From positions 12,627,113 to 12,691,112 of the forward strand of contig NC_058163.1 in assembly GCF_020080835.1 (NCBI RefSeq): DNA of 64,000 nucleotides, written 5' to 3'. The notes under the pieces were generated by a model. It saw only the letters and a list, made by a program, of their open reading frames with translations. It made no database searches and was not told the origin of the DNA. Source of the stretch: Cotesia glomerata (taxonomy: Eukaryota > Arthropoda > Insecta > Hymenoptera > Braconidae). A program made the translations under genes and the position numbers. Below are positions 42,153 through 53,015 of the stretch, piece by piece. Position 1 is the first letter of the stretch. Every line of letters starts with the position of its first letter.

Positions 42153-42845
42153 ATGGATAACAAACCAAGAGCTCAGTTGCCAGTTATCAATTTTGATCAA
42201 ATTGTTCAAGGAACCGGTGTGAAAAAAGTCAAACAACACGATGCTTTACTTCCAAACAGTATTCGTGCAGTATTTTGCGGACCATCAAACTGTGGAAAGA
42301 CGAATGCTCTGCTGTCTCTTATTGTACATCCAAACGGTTTGAGGTTTGAGAATATATATCTTTACTCAAAGTCTCTTAACCAACCAAAGTATCAGTTTCT
42401 GGAGACACTGCTTAAATAGATTGATGGTATTGGATTCTTCACATTCAGTGAACATGAAGCTGTGATCAAGCCTAAAGATGCTAAGCCTAACTCCCTGATG
42501 ATATTTGACGATGTTGCTCGTGAAAAACAGGATCACATCAAGGCTTTTTTCTGTATGGGTCGGCACAAGGATGTTGATAGCTTCTATCTCTGTCAAACTT
42601 ATACACGAATACCTAAGCATCTGATTAGAGATAATGCAAACTTTCTCGTGCTGTTCCGTCAAGATGAAATGAATCTGAAGCATATTTATGATGATCATGT
42701 CAATACAGACATGCCATACAACTCATTCAGAGATTTATGCTCGGCATGTTGGAATAAATATGGGTTTGTGGTAATAGATAAAGACAGTGAATTGAACAGC
42801 GGCAGGTATCGAAAAGGATTCGACTGCTTCATTAGTATAAATTGA
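42153..42845 (+). pseudogene. DNA-packaging ATPase (FtsK/HerA-like), one stop
   Basis: 231 codons. Walker A GPSNCGKT at residues 43-50 and Walker B SLMIFDD at about 114-120 match the packaging ATPases of Polintons and adenovirus-like viruses. Later blocks are FFCMGRHKDVDSFYLCQTY and DNANFLVLFRQDE. One TAG lies at 42417-42419 (codon 89); sequence on both sides is in the same frame. The ATG 42153 follows a TATA box by about 45 bases. Confidence 0.8.
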
Positions 42846-42896
42846 GGTACTTTAGAGTGTGATAGTCATGCATGCTGTAGACTTTAACCTGTCAAC

Positions 42897-43526
42897 ATGA
42901 AGCCTGAAGAAATTTCAAAGCAGAAGGATATTCTGCATCAGATATCTCAAGCCAGCGATGCCATCCGACGAAAGCACAGGATGTTGAAGTTGGGTAAAGA
43001 TACAGCTGAAAAAGCCATGGAGGAAATGTTTAAGCCTATTGTAACACCACTCCAGAGTATAGTTGAAAGTTCAAAGCTGAAAGAAGGAAATATTAAAAAA
43101 GAAGAGGTTGAAAACCAGCACGTTGAAAAATCTTTATATGTTGATCCAGACGACTACAACAGTTTAATATCAGATGATGAAAGTTCATTTGACAATACAG
43201 TACATGCTATCACTCAGCTACCGCCATCAACAAGTACTCCAACTCGTAAAAATTCTCTTCTCACTAATTATTTACAACGTTTAAGTAAAAAACACAAAAA
43301 TATTGATATGAGATATGGTGTACGCAGAAAGCATGGTGAAATGTATATGTGTGATTCACCTATTTCATTTGCAAATGATACAATAAGTGTCAAAGAAAGA
43401 AATTATCCAATAACTCCTGGGTTGCTGGAATTATTATTTAGAAAATCATCAGATGATGCACTCATCACCCCAGATGATGAGAAAAAGTACTTTGTTAGAT
43501 TTAAAACAATCTACTCGGTGCTCTAA
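42897..43526 (+). pseudogene. Unknown conserved Polinton protein, C-terminus replaced
   Basis: 209 codons, open. N-terminal Lys/Glu-rich helix (EEISKQKDILHQISQAS, RRKHRMLKLGK), an acidic middle (DPDDYNSLISDDES), then RYGVRRKHGEMYMCDSPI and ITPGLLELLFRKS. The GLLELLF block is conserved in this protein of insect Polintons and is normally followed by a further basic C-terminus, which is missing here: after about 43490 the frame runs into sequence that overlaps the polymerase remnant on the other strand. It is probably truncated by the deletion that removed the polymerase. Confidence 0.6.
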
Positions 43527-44741
43527 ATAACATTTTTGAAGTTTAAAATGATACAAAGAACGATCACAAAAGTACAATTTATGTTTACCTAGAGATATTT
43601 GACTTCTAATTAATGCAGAAAGATTATGTATCCATGCAAAGTGATAGATTGACTCAATATTATCTAAATTATCGGTATAATTTACACTTTTTTTAATCAT
43701 CAATAAATGAATCGTCGGTATTTCTGACTCGCAGTTACTTAAATATAATGGGATAATAGTACTTTTTTCAGACTTTTTACCCGTGAATTCAGAATCTATG
43801 CCATATACATTAATGCTAAGATCATTCATTTTTTCGAATTTTGGTACATCATTAAGTTTAATTGGAAATTGAATACCTTCATAGTTCAATCTGACGCTGA
43901 AGTGTCGATATCTTGTAGGGCTTTCCGGAACTAATACTGGTGGATGCAAGGCAGCGTTGACGCACCACAGGAAGCAGAACTCGTCATTGTTTTGGATATT
44001 CGTAACCGCATTCTTTCTGATAATATCCCTCGGTAATCTGACGAAGGTGGAGTTTCCAACTTGAGTTGGTGCGAATCTTGACATGGTCATCATCAAGCTG
44101 TTCGGTCCAAGTAGACTCCATCCGGAACCCTCATGTTCAAAATCTTCAATTCTTTGAAGTAATTTGTCGTAAACATGTTCACTGTACCAATCCTGAAGAG
44201 ATGTGGCAGGGAGAATCTCACGGCTTTTGGTAACAAAAGACTTTCGCTCTTTTACATCTTCTTGTGGTTTCCGGAATGAGCAGAAGAATTTCACATTTAC
44301 TTTCAGCCCTGCCAGATCTCTCAAGACACTCTGCACCTTGTTGATGATGATATCCCGTGAGGCCTGAAGAAATGATGCTGGATCTTTGTGACGTTGGTTG
44401 ATGACACACCCAGTCTGGATATTACCAGTAAAAGCATTCTCCAAGTCATGTCATTTGACTCCTTGGTTGAGATCTCCACCAACTACTTGGTTACCGAGTC
44501 TGGAAAACTGATCGGCTAACCAGTTGAGTTGGTTGATGTGTGCTTGAACACTTCGTCTCACTTGAATTGTTGTCTCAGGACCCAGTAATATTGTGTTGAA
44601 GTACTCAATGGTATCGTTGCACACTCGTGAACACCTTTGACGATGTTCATCAGTAAGCTGCTCTCCCAACAGATCAGCATATGAGGTAGCAATAGTATCT
44701 ACCAAGTCTTTTAGAGCCTCTATGAGGTTATGTTGAGCCAT
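43449..44741 (-). pseudogene. Protein-primed DNA polymerase B, N-terminal remnant
   Basis: ATG 44741 opens a frame that is interrupted by TGA at 44453-44451 and then continues in the same frame to 43449. N-terminal part: EALKDLVDTIATSYADLLGE and INQLNWLADQF. After the stop: LENAFTGNIQTGCVINQRH, NNDEFCFLWCVNAALHP, YFCDRSLYHF with the CxxC...H...C finger (CDRS / LEHRVDC). This is the conserved start of Polinton pPolB. The 3'-5' exonuclease and all polymerase motifs (such as the YxDTDS box) are absent: the frame ends 40 codons after the finger at a deletion junction facing the 42897 gene. It cannot encode a polymerase. Confidence 0.8.
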
Positions 44742-44770
44742 TTTGGAAAGATACGCACTTCACTACTGTC

Positions 44771-44890
44771 TATTTACACAATATTGTAGGTTATGTACAC
44801 TGTTTATAGGTTATGTACACTGCTTATAGGTTATATACACTGTTTATAGGTTATGTAGACTGTTTATAGGTTATATACACACTGAATTTA
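44771..44890 (-). repeat. About 20-bp tandem repeat, five units
   Basis: ATAGGTTATGTACACTGTTT-type units between the right terminal repeat and the polymerase ATG. The TAGGTTAT word is shared with the 42-bp array at 37497. Confidence 0.8.
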
Positions 44891-45047
44891 CACGAGACTA
44901 TATACGAACGAAAGTTTTTAGCAAACTGGACTACAGTTTATGCACACAATAGTTTTTGCATACTGGACTATACTCGCGCACTTCACAACACTGAACTTTA
45001 CTATATTTTATATAACACTGAATACTCTTTAATCACGAGAAATGTTT

Positions 45048-46251
45048 CACTGGAGACGTGTACTTCATTTTGTGAAGTACGCTCTCGGCGAGCTGCTTAT
45101 ATAGGCAGAAAATACTGCGCAGTTACCCCCACTCCTCTACCTCAAAACCGGTTTGATGACGTCATCTACTGCGCAGTAAGAAAATTCTAGAACAGAATGA
45201 GTCATCTACTGCACAGTTAGGAATAGAACAAAGAAAACTGCGCAGTTACACGACCTTGAACAGGTTCAAACCTGTCTGATGACCTCATCTACTACGCAGT
45301 TAGAAGATTCTAGAATGGTATGAGTCATCTGATTCGTGGAAATTTCCCCCACCCTTTTCACAAAACAGGTCTAAACCTGTTTGATGACGTCATCTACTAC
45401 GCAGTTAGAAGATTCTAGAATGGTATGAGTCATCTGATTCGTGGGAATTTCCCCCAGCCTTTTCACAAAACAGGTCTAAACCTGTTTGATGACGTCATCT
45501 ACTACGCAGTTAGAAATAGAACAAAGAAAACTGCGCAGTTACGTGACCTTGAACAGGCTCAGACCTGTCTGATGATGTCATCTACTACGCAGCTAGAAGT
45601 AATACAAACTACCACCAGATGGTGTGCGTAAAATCCTTCTCACAGGTAGCTGTCATAACTTCATTTTGAATATATAAAACATGTTAAACGGGTTAATAGT
45701 TGAGGATGCTTTTTTCTAACCTCAAAATGGCAGATTCAAATTCAAAATGGCGGGAAAATGGTGGATAGTAAGATATAAAAAATGGCAGGAAAATGGCGGA
45801 TAGTAAGATTCAAAATGGCGGATTCAAATTCAAAATATCGGCTACCAGATGGCGAATAGCAGCCACCAGATGGCGGATAGCAGCCACCAGATGGCCAATT
45901 TCAGATAGCAAATTCACAATTCAAAATGGTGGATAGCAGCCACCAGATAGCGAATTCAAAATGGCGGATAGCAGCCACCAGATGACGGATTTAAAATGGT
46001 GGATAGCAGCCACCAGATGGCAGATTCAAAATGGCGGATAGTAAGATTAAAAATGGCGAGAAAATGGCGGATAGATTTAAAAATGGTGGCAGAACTCGCC
46101 ACCAGCGCCACCTACAACCTCCACCATATCCATGTCGGTAAAACAGGTCGGTAAAACAGGGCTCACATATCTACGAATGGTAACTTAGCATGGACACGAA
46201 CCCACAAATCTGTTTTACCGACTGAGCTTGCATCCCCCTTGACACACTAAT
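45048..46251 (-). repeat. Polinton right terminal inverted repeat
   Basis: Reverse complement of 27307-28382 but about 130 bases longer. The extra length is a 105-bp tandem duplication: TTAGAAGATTCTAGAATGGT ... AACCTGTTTGATGACGTCAT begins near 45301 and again near 45406. TGACGTCA stands at 45157, 45385 and 45490. The ATGGCGG minisatellite is at 45720-46100 and the terminal module with CGGTAAAACAG at 46135-46225. Confidence 0.85.
45097..45104 (-). promoter_or_regulatory. TATA box of right-TIR promoter
   Basis: TATATAAG on the - strand, 53 bases from the TGACGTCA at 45157-45164, the same spacing as in the left repeat. It faces the polymerase gene (ATG 44741) and is followed by GTACTTCACAAAATGAAGTAC. 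Confidence 0.6.
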
Positions 46252-46306
46252 GTTGCAGCTTTTCTCGGAGGTATTTTTGGTCCTTCTTCTGTTATTATAT
46301 TATTTT
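46252..46306 (-). CDS. Terminal coding exon of an unrecognised host gene, interrupted by the Polinton
   Basis: On the - strand an acceptor TTTTTTTACAG (AG at 46308-46307) opens a frame that reads IITEEGPKIPPRKAA. In the uninterrupted site (one GTTGCA copy, joining 46252 to 27300) it would close two codons later with TAA just left of 27301. With the Polinton present the frame continues into the terminal repeat for about 13 codons to a TAA. The exon begins with two bases of a split codon, which fits the one leftover base of the 52550 exon. Exon D in the text below. Confidence 0.5.
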
Positions 46307-46312
46307 CTGTAA

Positions 46313-47470
46313 AAAAATATAATTTTAAAGATCAACCGAGGTGAAAAAAATTATATATAATTACATATAAATATACATAATTTTATTGTAAAATGCCTAA
46401 TTCTATTACAGCTCACAATTTTATATATTTTTAAATATTAAAAACGTTAATTCATTTAGTGAATTGAATTATTATCATGTATTTCTGCTATAGAGTTATA
46501 TATAAAAAGTGCCAAAAGAAAATTTCTATTTTTTCTTTTTATTTAAATAAATATTTGTTAATACTTAACAAATATTTATCAACCAATAATAAATATTTAT
46601 TAAATCCTATGATATTGAAAAATCGTTTATTAACAGTTAATAAAGCTTATTAAAAATAAATAAATCCTTCTATCAGTATTTATAATAATGATATCTATAT
46701 GTAGATTTATGAAGAGCCAGGGTAACAATTATTAAACTTGACAAAACTAATTTTGGTGAACTTTTATCTATAAACTAATACAGTGTTTATGATTTTATTC
46801 GCAAAATACTACAGATGAAAATTATTTACAATTATAAGTGATTCATATATAATTATTATATATAATCATATATAAATAATGTATAATTATACATTATATA
46901 TAAATAATTTATAATTATGTATAAATATATCCAATTATATACACATTTTTTTACCCGGGAAAAAAATAAAATTATAAACTTTTAGCTATAATAAATTATC
47001 CTCATCAAATTTATAAGTTTTGAAGCTTGGCAAAAAAAATTTATAAAAAGCTTCCATTAATCGTATACGTTAGAATAACACAGTTGTGGTTTAAAGAAGC
47101 TTAGAATGATCTGTCGGATAGATTCGCCAAAAAAGTTCAGATGCTCCAAAAATTCGTTTAAGTTAAACTTTGACCTAAATTACTGTTAAAGAATACCTAG
47201 ACGAAATTTATGATCGCGGTTCCGACAAAAATAAAAAATTATTATTATTTTGAATCACCCTTAATATATTCGATTATTAACTTTTTAAGAAATTAGTAAA
47301 TAAAATTGTTCAAGAAATTGATTACAAAATATGTAAAATTGATTCTTTACAATTTTGAAATATAATAATAAATTATTTTTTATGTAAATCCTGATTAGAA
47401 AAAAAATTTTTCAATGATCAAATATGGTTTGAAAATATTAAAAGACATTTGATTCAATTACACTTCTTGC
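46313..47470. other. AT-rich intronic sequence, no gene seen
   Basis: Very AT-rich, with TATAATTATATATAAT-like low-complexity text at 46340-46400 and 46845-46940. No open frame, terminal repeat or tandem array that I can support. Confidence 0.5.
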
Positions 47471-47474
47471 AAAA

Positions 47475-48842
47475 ATTAAGAGAGCAGAAAAAAATTCAAA
47501 AGTTTTCGATGATTTTTGACAAGCTGTATCTCAGTGAAAAATAGTCGTTGAAACTTTTTAACAAATGCATTTTGTAGCTCTAAAATTATAGTTTTCCAAT
47601 TTTTTGTCAAAAAAATTGTTGGAGCGATTGCTTCAACATAATGCAATAAGATAGCACGAAAAAAATTTCAAAATTTTTACTTATTTTTTTTCTTCACGGG
47701 CTCAGAATAGTTATTTTTTATACATATGCGCAAAGGTAGGGATTTTGACGGCTTGAAGTGATGTCACAAGTTTGAGGCTATGGGCGCATTATCATCAAAA
47801 CCGAGTTATTTATCCGGACGAGCGTAGCGAGTCCGGATATAGTACAAGGTCTTGATGAGAATGTATCCATAGCTTCAAACGTGTGCCTTCACTTCAAGTT
47901 CGTCAGGGCCCCTACCTTTCAGCATAAAGTATCGAACGTAATTTTTTGTCATATCAATTGTGGAAGTTGGATTTGAGAGAACAGTCAAAAATGTTCAATT
48001 ACTGTTTATTTTATTGAAAGGCACAAGAATTATGTCACACGATATTAAATAACGATGGATTAAACACACGTATATGTTGAAGTTGTTTACAAGATTAAAC
48101 CGTCGCTCAAATTCTTTTTGCGATTTTTACTCCTCCCAGTGGACGTTTGTCAAATTAAAAGATAATTCGACTCATTTATAGCGTATTTTAACGTAGTCGT
48201 GCAGAAATGTAGAGACACATAGAGAGAAAGAAGTTACTTTTCGATACTAGTGCGAAGTAAATTAACTAAACTATAGATTGCCAGAAATATTATTCTTTGC
48301 ACCCTCTGTGTGTTGCGAGGAAATCCAACTTTCGCGGTTGATCGGTCGAAAAAATATTTTTTGCTTTAATGATCATGTGGACTAGATAGTCGAGTCTGTT
48401 TATTCAGCTTTAATTTCATTTTTTTTATTTTTTGCTCTGTTCATTTGTGGCAGAGATATCCAAAACTGACCTAAGAAGAACCCATTTGTCTTCAATCGTT
48501 GATATCTCGACAACCTATGATCGTACTGGAAATTAAGAGGCAGTTTCGGAAACTGAAATAAATTTCTTAAAAAAATCTGTAAAGAGATTTGAAGAAAAAA
48601 ATTTAGGTTAATATGGTCGAATAAAAATTAAAAGAAATTCATTTCACGCTATTTTTTTAGATTCCGTTGAAATTGAGGTTTGAAAAATTTTTTGGCCGAA
48701 AAATAAAAAAAGGTAGAATCTTAGAGGTACAAAGTGTTCATTTTCTTAATTTTATACGACTATTTTTCACTGAGATACAGCTCTTCAAAAATCACCAAAA
48801 TATTTAGAAATTTTTTTTGTTCCCTTGATTTTTGAAAGAAGT
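47475..48842. mobile_element. Inverted-repeat element with nested hairpin
   Basis: Sequence near 47510-47545 (GCTGTATCTCAGTGAAAAAT and AGTCGT) recurs as reverse complement at 48762-48792 (ACGAC ... TATTTTTCACTGAGATACAG). Weaker pairing continues on both sides, giving arms of at least 80 bases. No transposase frame. The hairpin at 47732-47919 is inserted or embedded in it. Confidence 0.5.
47732..47919. mobile_element. Short foldback with AAAGGTAGGG ends
   Basis: The left half AAAGGTAGGGATTTTGACGG ... GCTTGAAGTGATGTCACAAG ... GGCTATGGGCGCATT pairs with the right half ending CGTCAGGGCCCCTACCTTT. The centre holds a second hairpin, TCCGGACGAGCGTAGCGAGT/CCGGA. About 190 bases, non-coding. Confidence 0.6.
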
Positions 48843-48959
48843 TTACTGTATAACTATATCGCGTTACTCATACCAAAAAAGCCCATCTCAACATTTACGC
48901 CTTTTTGATTCTGCAAAGCCAAAAGGGTGTATAAAAAAAATTTTTTTTTCACTCCAACT

Positions 48960-49910
48960 AACCTAAAAATTTTTATAATATTTAGATCTGTAAGAAAAGT
49001 GAATAAAAAATTTTTTTTTTGTGTATGCCTTTTTGGCTCTAAGACAATAAAATTCTAAACCCATAAGGGCGTATCATTTTTTTTAATCATAATTAATTAT
49101 TAGCCTTAAAAAAATACAAGTTATAACACTGGTAAAAATAATGACTTCTACTCATTTTATTTGAAGATAACAAGTATTTGATTAACGAAGAAACTAAAAT
49201 ATCAATTAAGCTAGGCATTACTCCGATGCCGTCTCCATTATCGTTATCTTTTGCTTCTGAAAGTAAAAAAAAATAGAGGAGTTGAGTTTCAAAGGGGTAC
49301 CTTTTCATTTTTGATTAATCGAGACAAAAAACTGATTATCTTCAATTATAAATAATTTTATTGATCTTTTTCAATTTAGCTGTAAAGTGCTATCGGTTAT
49401 GAAGCTACAGTTCGATTTTCATTAACAAATATTTATAATTCTCGAAATAATTGATATTTAAAAGTTGAAAAAAGTGCTTTTTCAAAATATGAAGAGATAC
49501 CCTTTTGAAAATCAGCTCTTCAATAAATATATATTGCTTGTTAATCTAAACTTTGAAAAATAGTTTAATCTTAAAACAAATTCATCAGTTGTTACCATCA
49601 TCAAAGAACAGATTTCTGTAATATCGATGGTATTTTTTTGGGTCTGTGCCTGACGTACAAAAATGAATAGAAATTAAAATTTTGCAATTGAGTCAAACAT
49701 ATTTTTCTTTAAATAGAATGTTTCCATTATTTTTTTTTTTAAATTCAAATCCATATTGTTTTTAAATGAAATGAGTTGAAAAGTCATTATTTTTACTGGT
49801 GTTATAACTGTTTTTTTAAGGCTAATTATTAATTGTGATTAAAAAAAAAATTTTTTGTCTAAGAGCCAAAAGGAGGCATACAAAAAAAACTTTTTCATTC
49901 ACATTTTTTT
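48960..49910. mobile_element. Inverted-repeat element, arms about 140 bp
   Basis: The block GTGTATGCCTTTTTGGCTCT ... AATTAATTATTAGCCTTAAA ... GTTATAACACTGGTAAAAAT at 49020-49165 is repeated as reverse complement at 49770-49890. CATAAGGGCGTA inside the left arm also occurs at 4975 and 56045, so this is a dispersed family. No coding sequence. Confidence 0.6.
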
Positions 49911-50455
49911 ATTCTTTTTTTGTTTAACTGAGGCCCTTTTTTTTGCTCCATTATCTTTTTTTTTCTTTGAGTTCTTGGTGATACTTGACTTGTAAGAATC
50001 GTGGTTTTCCCTCGACAACTTTTCTTGGGAGGAAAATCTCCAAATTGTGATAATAAGGACATTAGTAAAAAAAAAAATTTTTATAAGTTATTTTTTGGGG
50101 AATGGGCATTCACGCCCCAGAAAAAAATTTTTTTTTTCGATTTTCTGCAAAATTTCGACTAATTTATTCGAAATTGACAGAAAATAAATAATTTTAATGG
50201 TTAGAAACCACAAAAATAAATAACCAGCTTAAGTGGGCCGTTGTGCTCCGCCCTCTCCTATCAACTATACAAAAAAATTTAGCCGTCATATATCGTTACT
50301 CATGATTCGTGCACTGATATAAAATTTTGTTTGATAAAAGACAAAAGATCTTGAACCAGGAGTACCATTTTGAAGGAAATCGTTTTCTTGAATCAAGAGA
50401 AAAAATTTTTAAGTTAAGAAATTATTCTCAATTTAATAAATTTTCCTCCTGACTC

Positions 50456-51305
<850 letters not shown>

Positions 51306-51353
51306 TGAAAATGGTATTCTTGATTCAAGATTTTTTCTTTTGAATGAAGTTTA

Positions 51354-52297
51354 GGGGAAGGTGGCCCAAATCGGGTACCCCGCCTAAAGCGGGTAGGCAC
51401 TTGTACGCCGACGCATGAAACGCGAGGGACAAAATTTGTACATGTCGAGGTTACCCGAGTACTTCCTAGTTTTGCTCAGTCCCAAACTAGCCTTAATGAA
51501 GTAATATGGCGTAATTACACACAATTAAAAAAAAATTAATAATTTCTTAAAAAAATTAAAGGTGTATTTTCTGATTGTTCAAAAATGAATACACTTATTA
51601 TATCTTTTATAATTTTCTATTAATTTGAGCCTACTGAAGTTAAAATTAAGAGAAAAATATTAACGTTTTGTTTTGAATTATTTGAAGTTAGCATCACTTG
51701 AATAGAAAACGTGTTTTCGGGCAAAGTGGGTAGGGCAAAGCGGGTTGCAGAGTTGATACCCGCTTTGCTCTGATATTGTTTTATACTTATTTTTTTGAGT
51801 GGGGAGTCAATATAAAAGGAAAACGGAGCAAGTAACCTGGACGGCAACGACATTTTTTAATATTTTTAATTTTTGACTTCATAATTTGTCATTTTAAAAA
51901 AATTTATTATCAAGTTACCGATTTAATAGTCATTTATATTTAAGTATTGCTATATTTAATAAGTTAATCTTTGAAATTGTTGAAGACTGATTAAATGAAA
52001 CTAAAATTATTATTTAAATATCTAAAATAAGCTTTTTTCCCTTAATTGTAGTGCCAACCCGCTTTGCCCGAACGGATTACCCGCTTTAGGCCCCCCTCTA
52101 GGGCAAAGCGGTTTTTGGGAGTGTTTTTTAATTTTAATTATAAATCATAAATTAATAAAAATTTATACAATATTGCTTATTGATTTTAAAGCTCGATATA
52201 TCCTCTATCAAAAAAAAAAAATCATTATTGTTATCATGCAAATACTAAATTTTCTCGGCTCTTAACGTTAACATACCCGCTTTAGGCCACCTTCCCC
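51354..52297. mobile_element. TA-flanked TIR element with GGGGAAGGTGGCC ends
   Basis: Begins GGGGAAGGTGGCCCAAA and ends TTTAGGCCACCTTCCCC, with a TA dinucleotide on each side (51352-51353, 52298-52299), as in Tc1/mariner-type insertions. The phrase (GG)CAAAGCGGGT or its complement recurs at 51390, 51722, 51738, 51765, 52064, 52082 and 52107. Non-coding; 944 bp. Confidence 0.7.
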
Positions 52298-52433
52298 TAA
52301 TTTTTTATTAGTGTGTATAAAATGATACCAAGTTTTTTACTATAGAAAAATTATACTTAGATGGGGTTTATCAGCCCAGATCAAGCTTGATATCTTAATA
52401 TGATTAAATATTTTACGTTAAGAAGTGTCGATT

Positions 52434-52525
52434 CACACATAAAAAAGTCCTGATAAATCTACGCCACGTGAATGGAAGGCCCTTACATTCACGCGGCGTA
52501 GATTTATCAGGACTTTTTTACGTGT
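52434..52525. repeat. Near-perfect palindrome
   Basis: AAAAAAGTCCTGATAAATCT + ACGCC... on the left is matched by ...GGCGT + AGATTTATCAGGACTTTTTT on the right. The arms are about 43 bases with an almost absent loop. It lies 25 bases downstream of the exon at 52550-52774 on that gene's strand. Confidence 0.75.
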
Positions 52526-52549
52526 AAATAGACATGTCCTTTACTTTAC

Positions 52550-52774
52550 CATTGTTATTCAATTGTGATGCTCCATGTCCGTTTTCATTAATGGAAGAAA
52601 AATTATCCTCAGTTGTTACATTCATTTCGTGGTTGTCCATTATTCTTTCATTTGTTACACTGTCCTCATTACCTTCAACTCTTTCATTACTCACTTCGGC
52701 ATCCATATTATTTTCTAGCGGTGTTACATCACAAGCATTTTCATCGCCGATCAGTTGCAAAGACGCAGTTAAAA
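52550..52774 (-). CDS. Internal exon of the unrecognised host gene (exon C)
   Basis: 225 bases between acceptor ATTATTAG (AG at 52776-52775) and donor GTAAAG (52549 leftward). The frame has 74 complete codons without a stop: TASLQLIGDENACDV, NERVEGNEDSVTNER, NHEMNVTTEDNFSSIN. It is Asn/Glu-rich and probably disordered. It starts with two and ends with one base of split codons, matching the exons on either side. No family recognised. Confidence 0.5.
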
Positions 52775-52875
52775 CTAATAATAAAATTCATTATGGTTAT
52801 CAGAGTAATAATGAAGAAAAAAAAAGTACAAAAAAAGGTTATATACATTGAACAAAAAAATTTTGTATCTTTACA

Positions 52876-52988
52876 GTCATTTGGGGCAAATGTGCGCAAA
52901 GGGTAAGAGTGCGCAATTCCATGTGTTTGGGACTCAAATGAATGGGTTTGCGTCTTCTTACCCACTGCGCACACTTGCCTCACATGAC
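52876..52988. repeat. Small inverted repeat GTCATTTGGGGCAA
   Basis: GTCATTTGGGGCAAATGTGC and GCAAAGGGTAAGAG pair with the segment ending TTGCCTCACATGAC. It is a MITE-like hairpin of about 113 bases with a GTGCGCA word in each arm. Confidence 0.5.
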
Positions 52989-53015
52989 TCCAATTGAGTA
53001 TTCTTCACTGTAAAA

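Larger units (their letters stand above)
27307..46251 (-). mobile_element. Polinton/Maverick (adintovirus-like) provirus, defective
   Basis: An 18.9-kb element flanked by GTTGCA on both sides. The left end reads AGTAGTGTGTCAAGGGGG and the right end, reversed, ATTAGTGTGTCAAGGGGG. Gene content is diagnostic of the group: double-jelly-roll-type major capsid protein, penton-like minor capsid protein, adenain-type protease, packaging ATPase, PLA2-domain protein and protein-primed DNA polymerase N-terminus, plus unknown small proteins. No retroviral-type integrase was recognised, the polymerase exonuclease and palm regions are missing, and many genes have stops. A 4.7-kb ISL2EU transposon is nested in it. 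Most structural genes are on the - strand. Confidence 0.9.

Noticed and set aside
28555..44453. TGA and TAG in Polinton genes as recoded sense codons
   Set aside because: Both stops appear beside normal TAA ends, each gene has only one, the R1 elements nearby show the same lesions, and there is a frameshift too. Decay is the simpler reading.
27307..46251. Polydnavirus or nudivirus segment
   Set aside because: TIRs, 6-bp target duplication and the capsid/protease/ATPase/PLA2 set fit a Polinton; no nudivirus core genes were seen.
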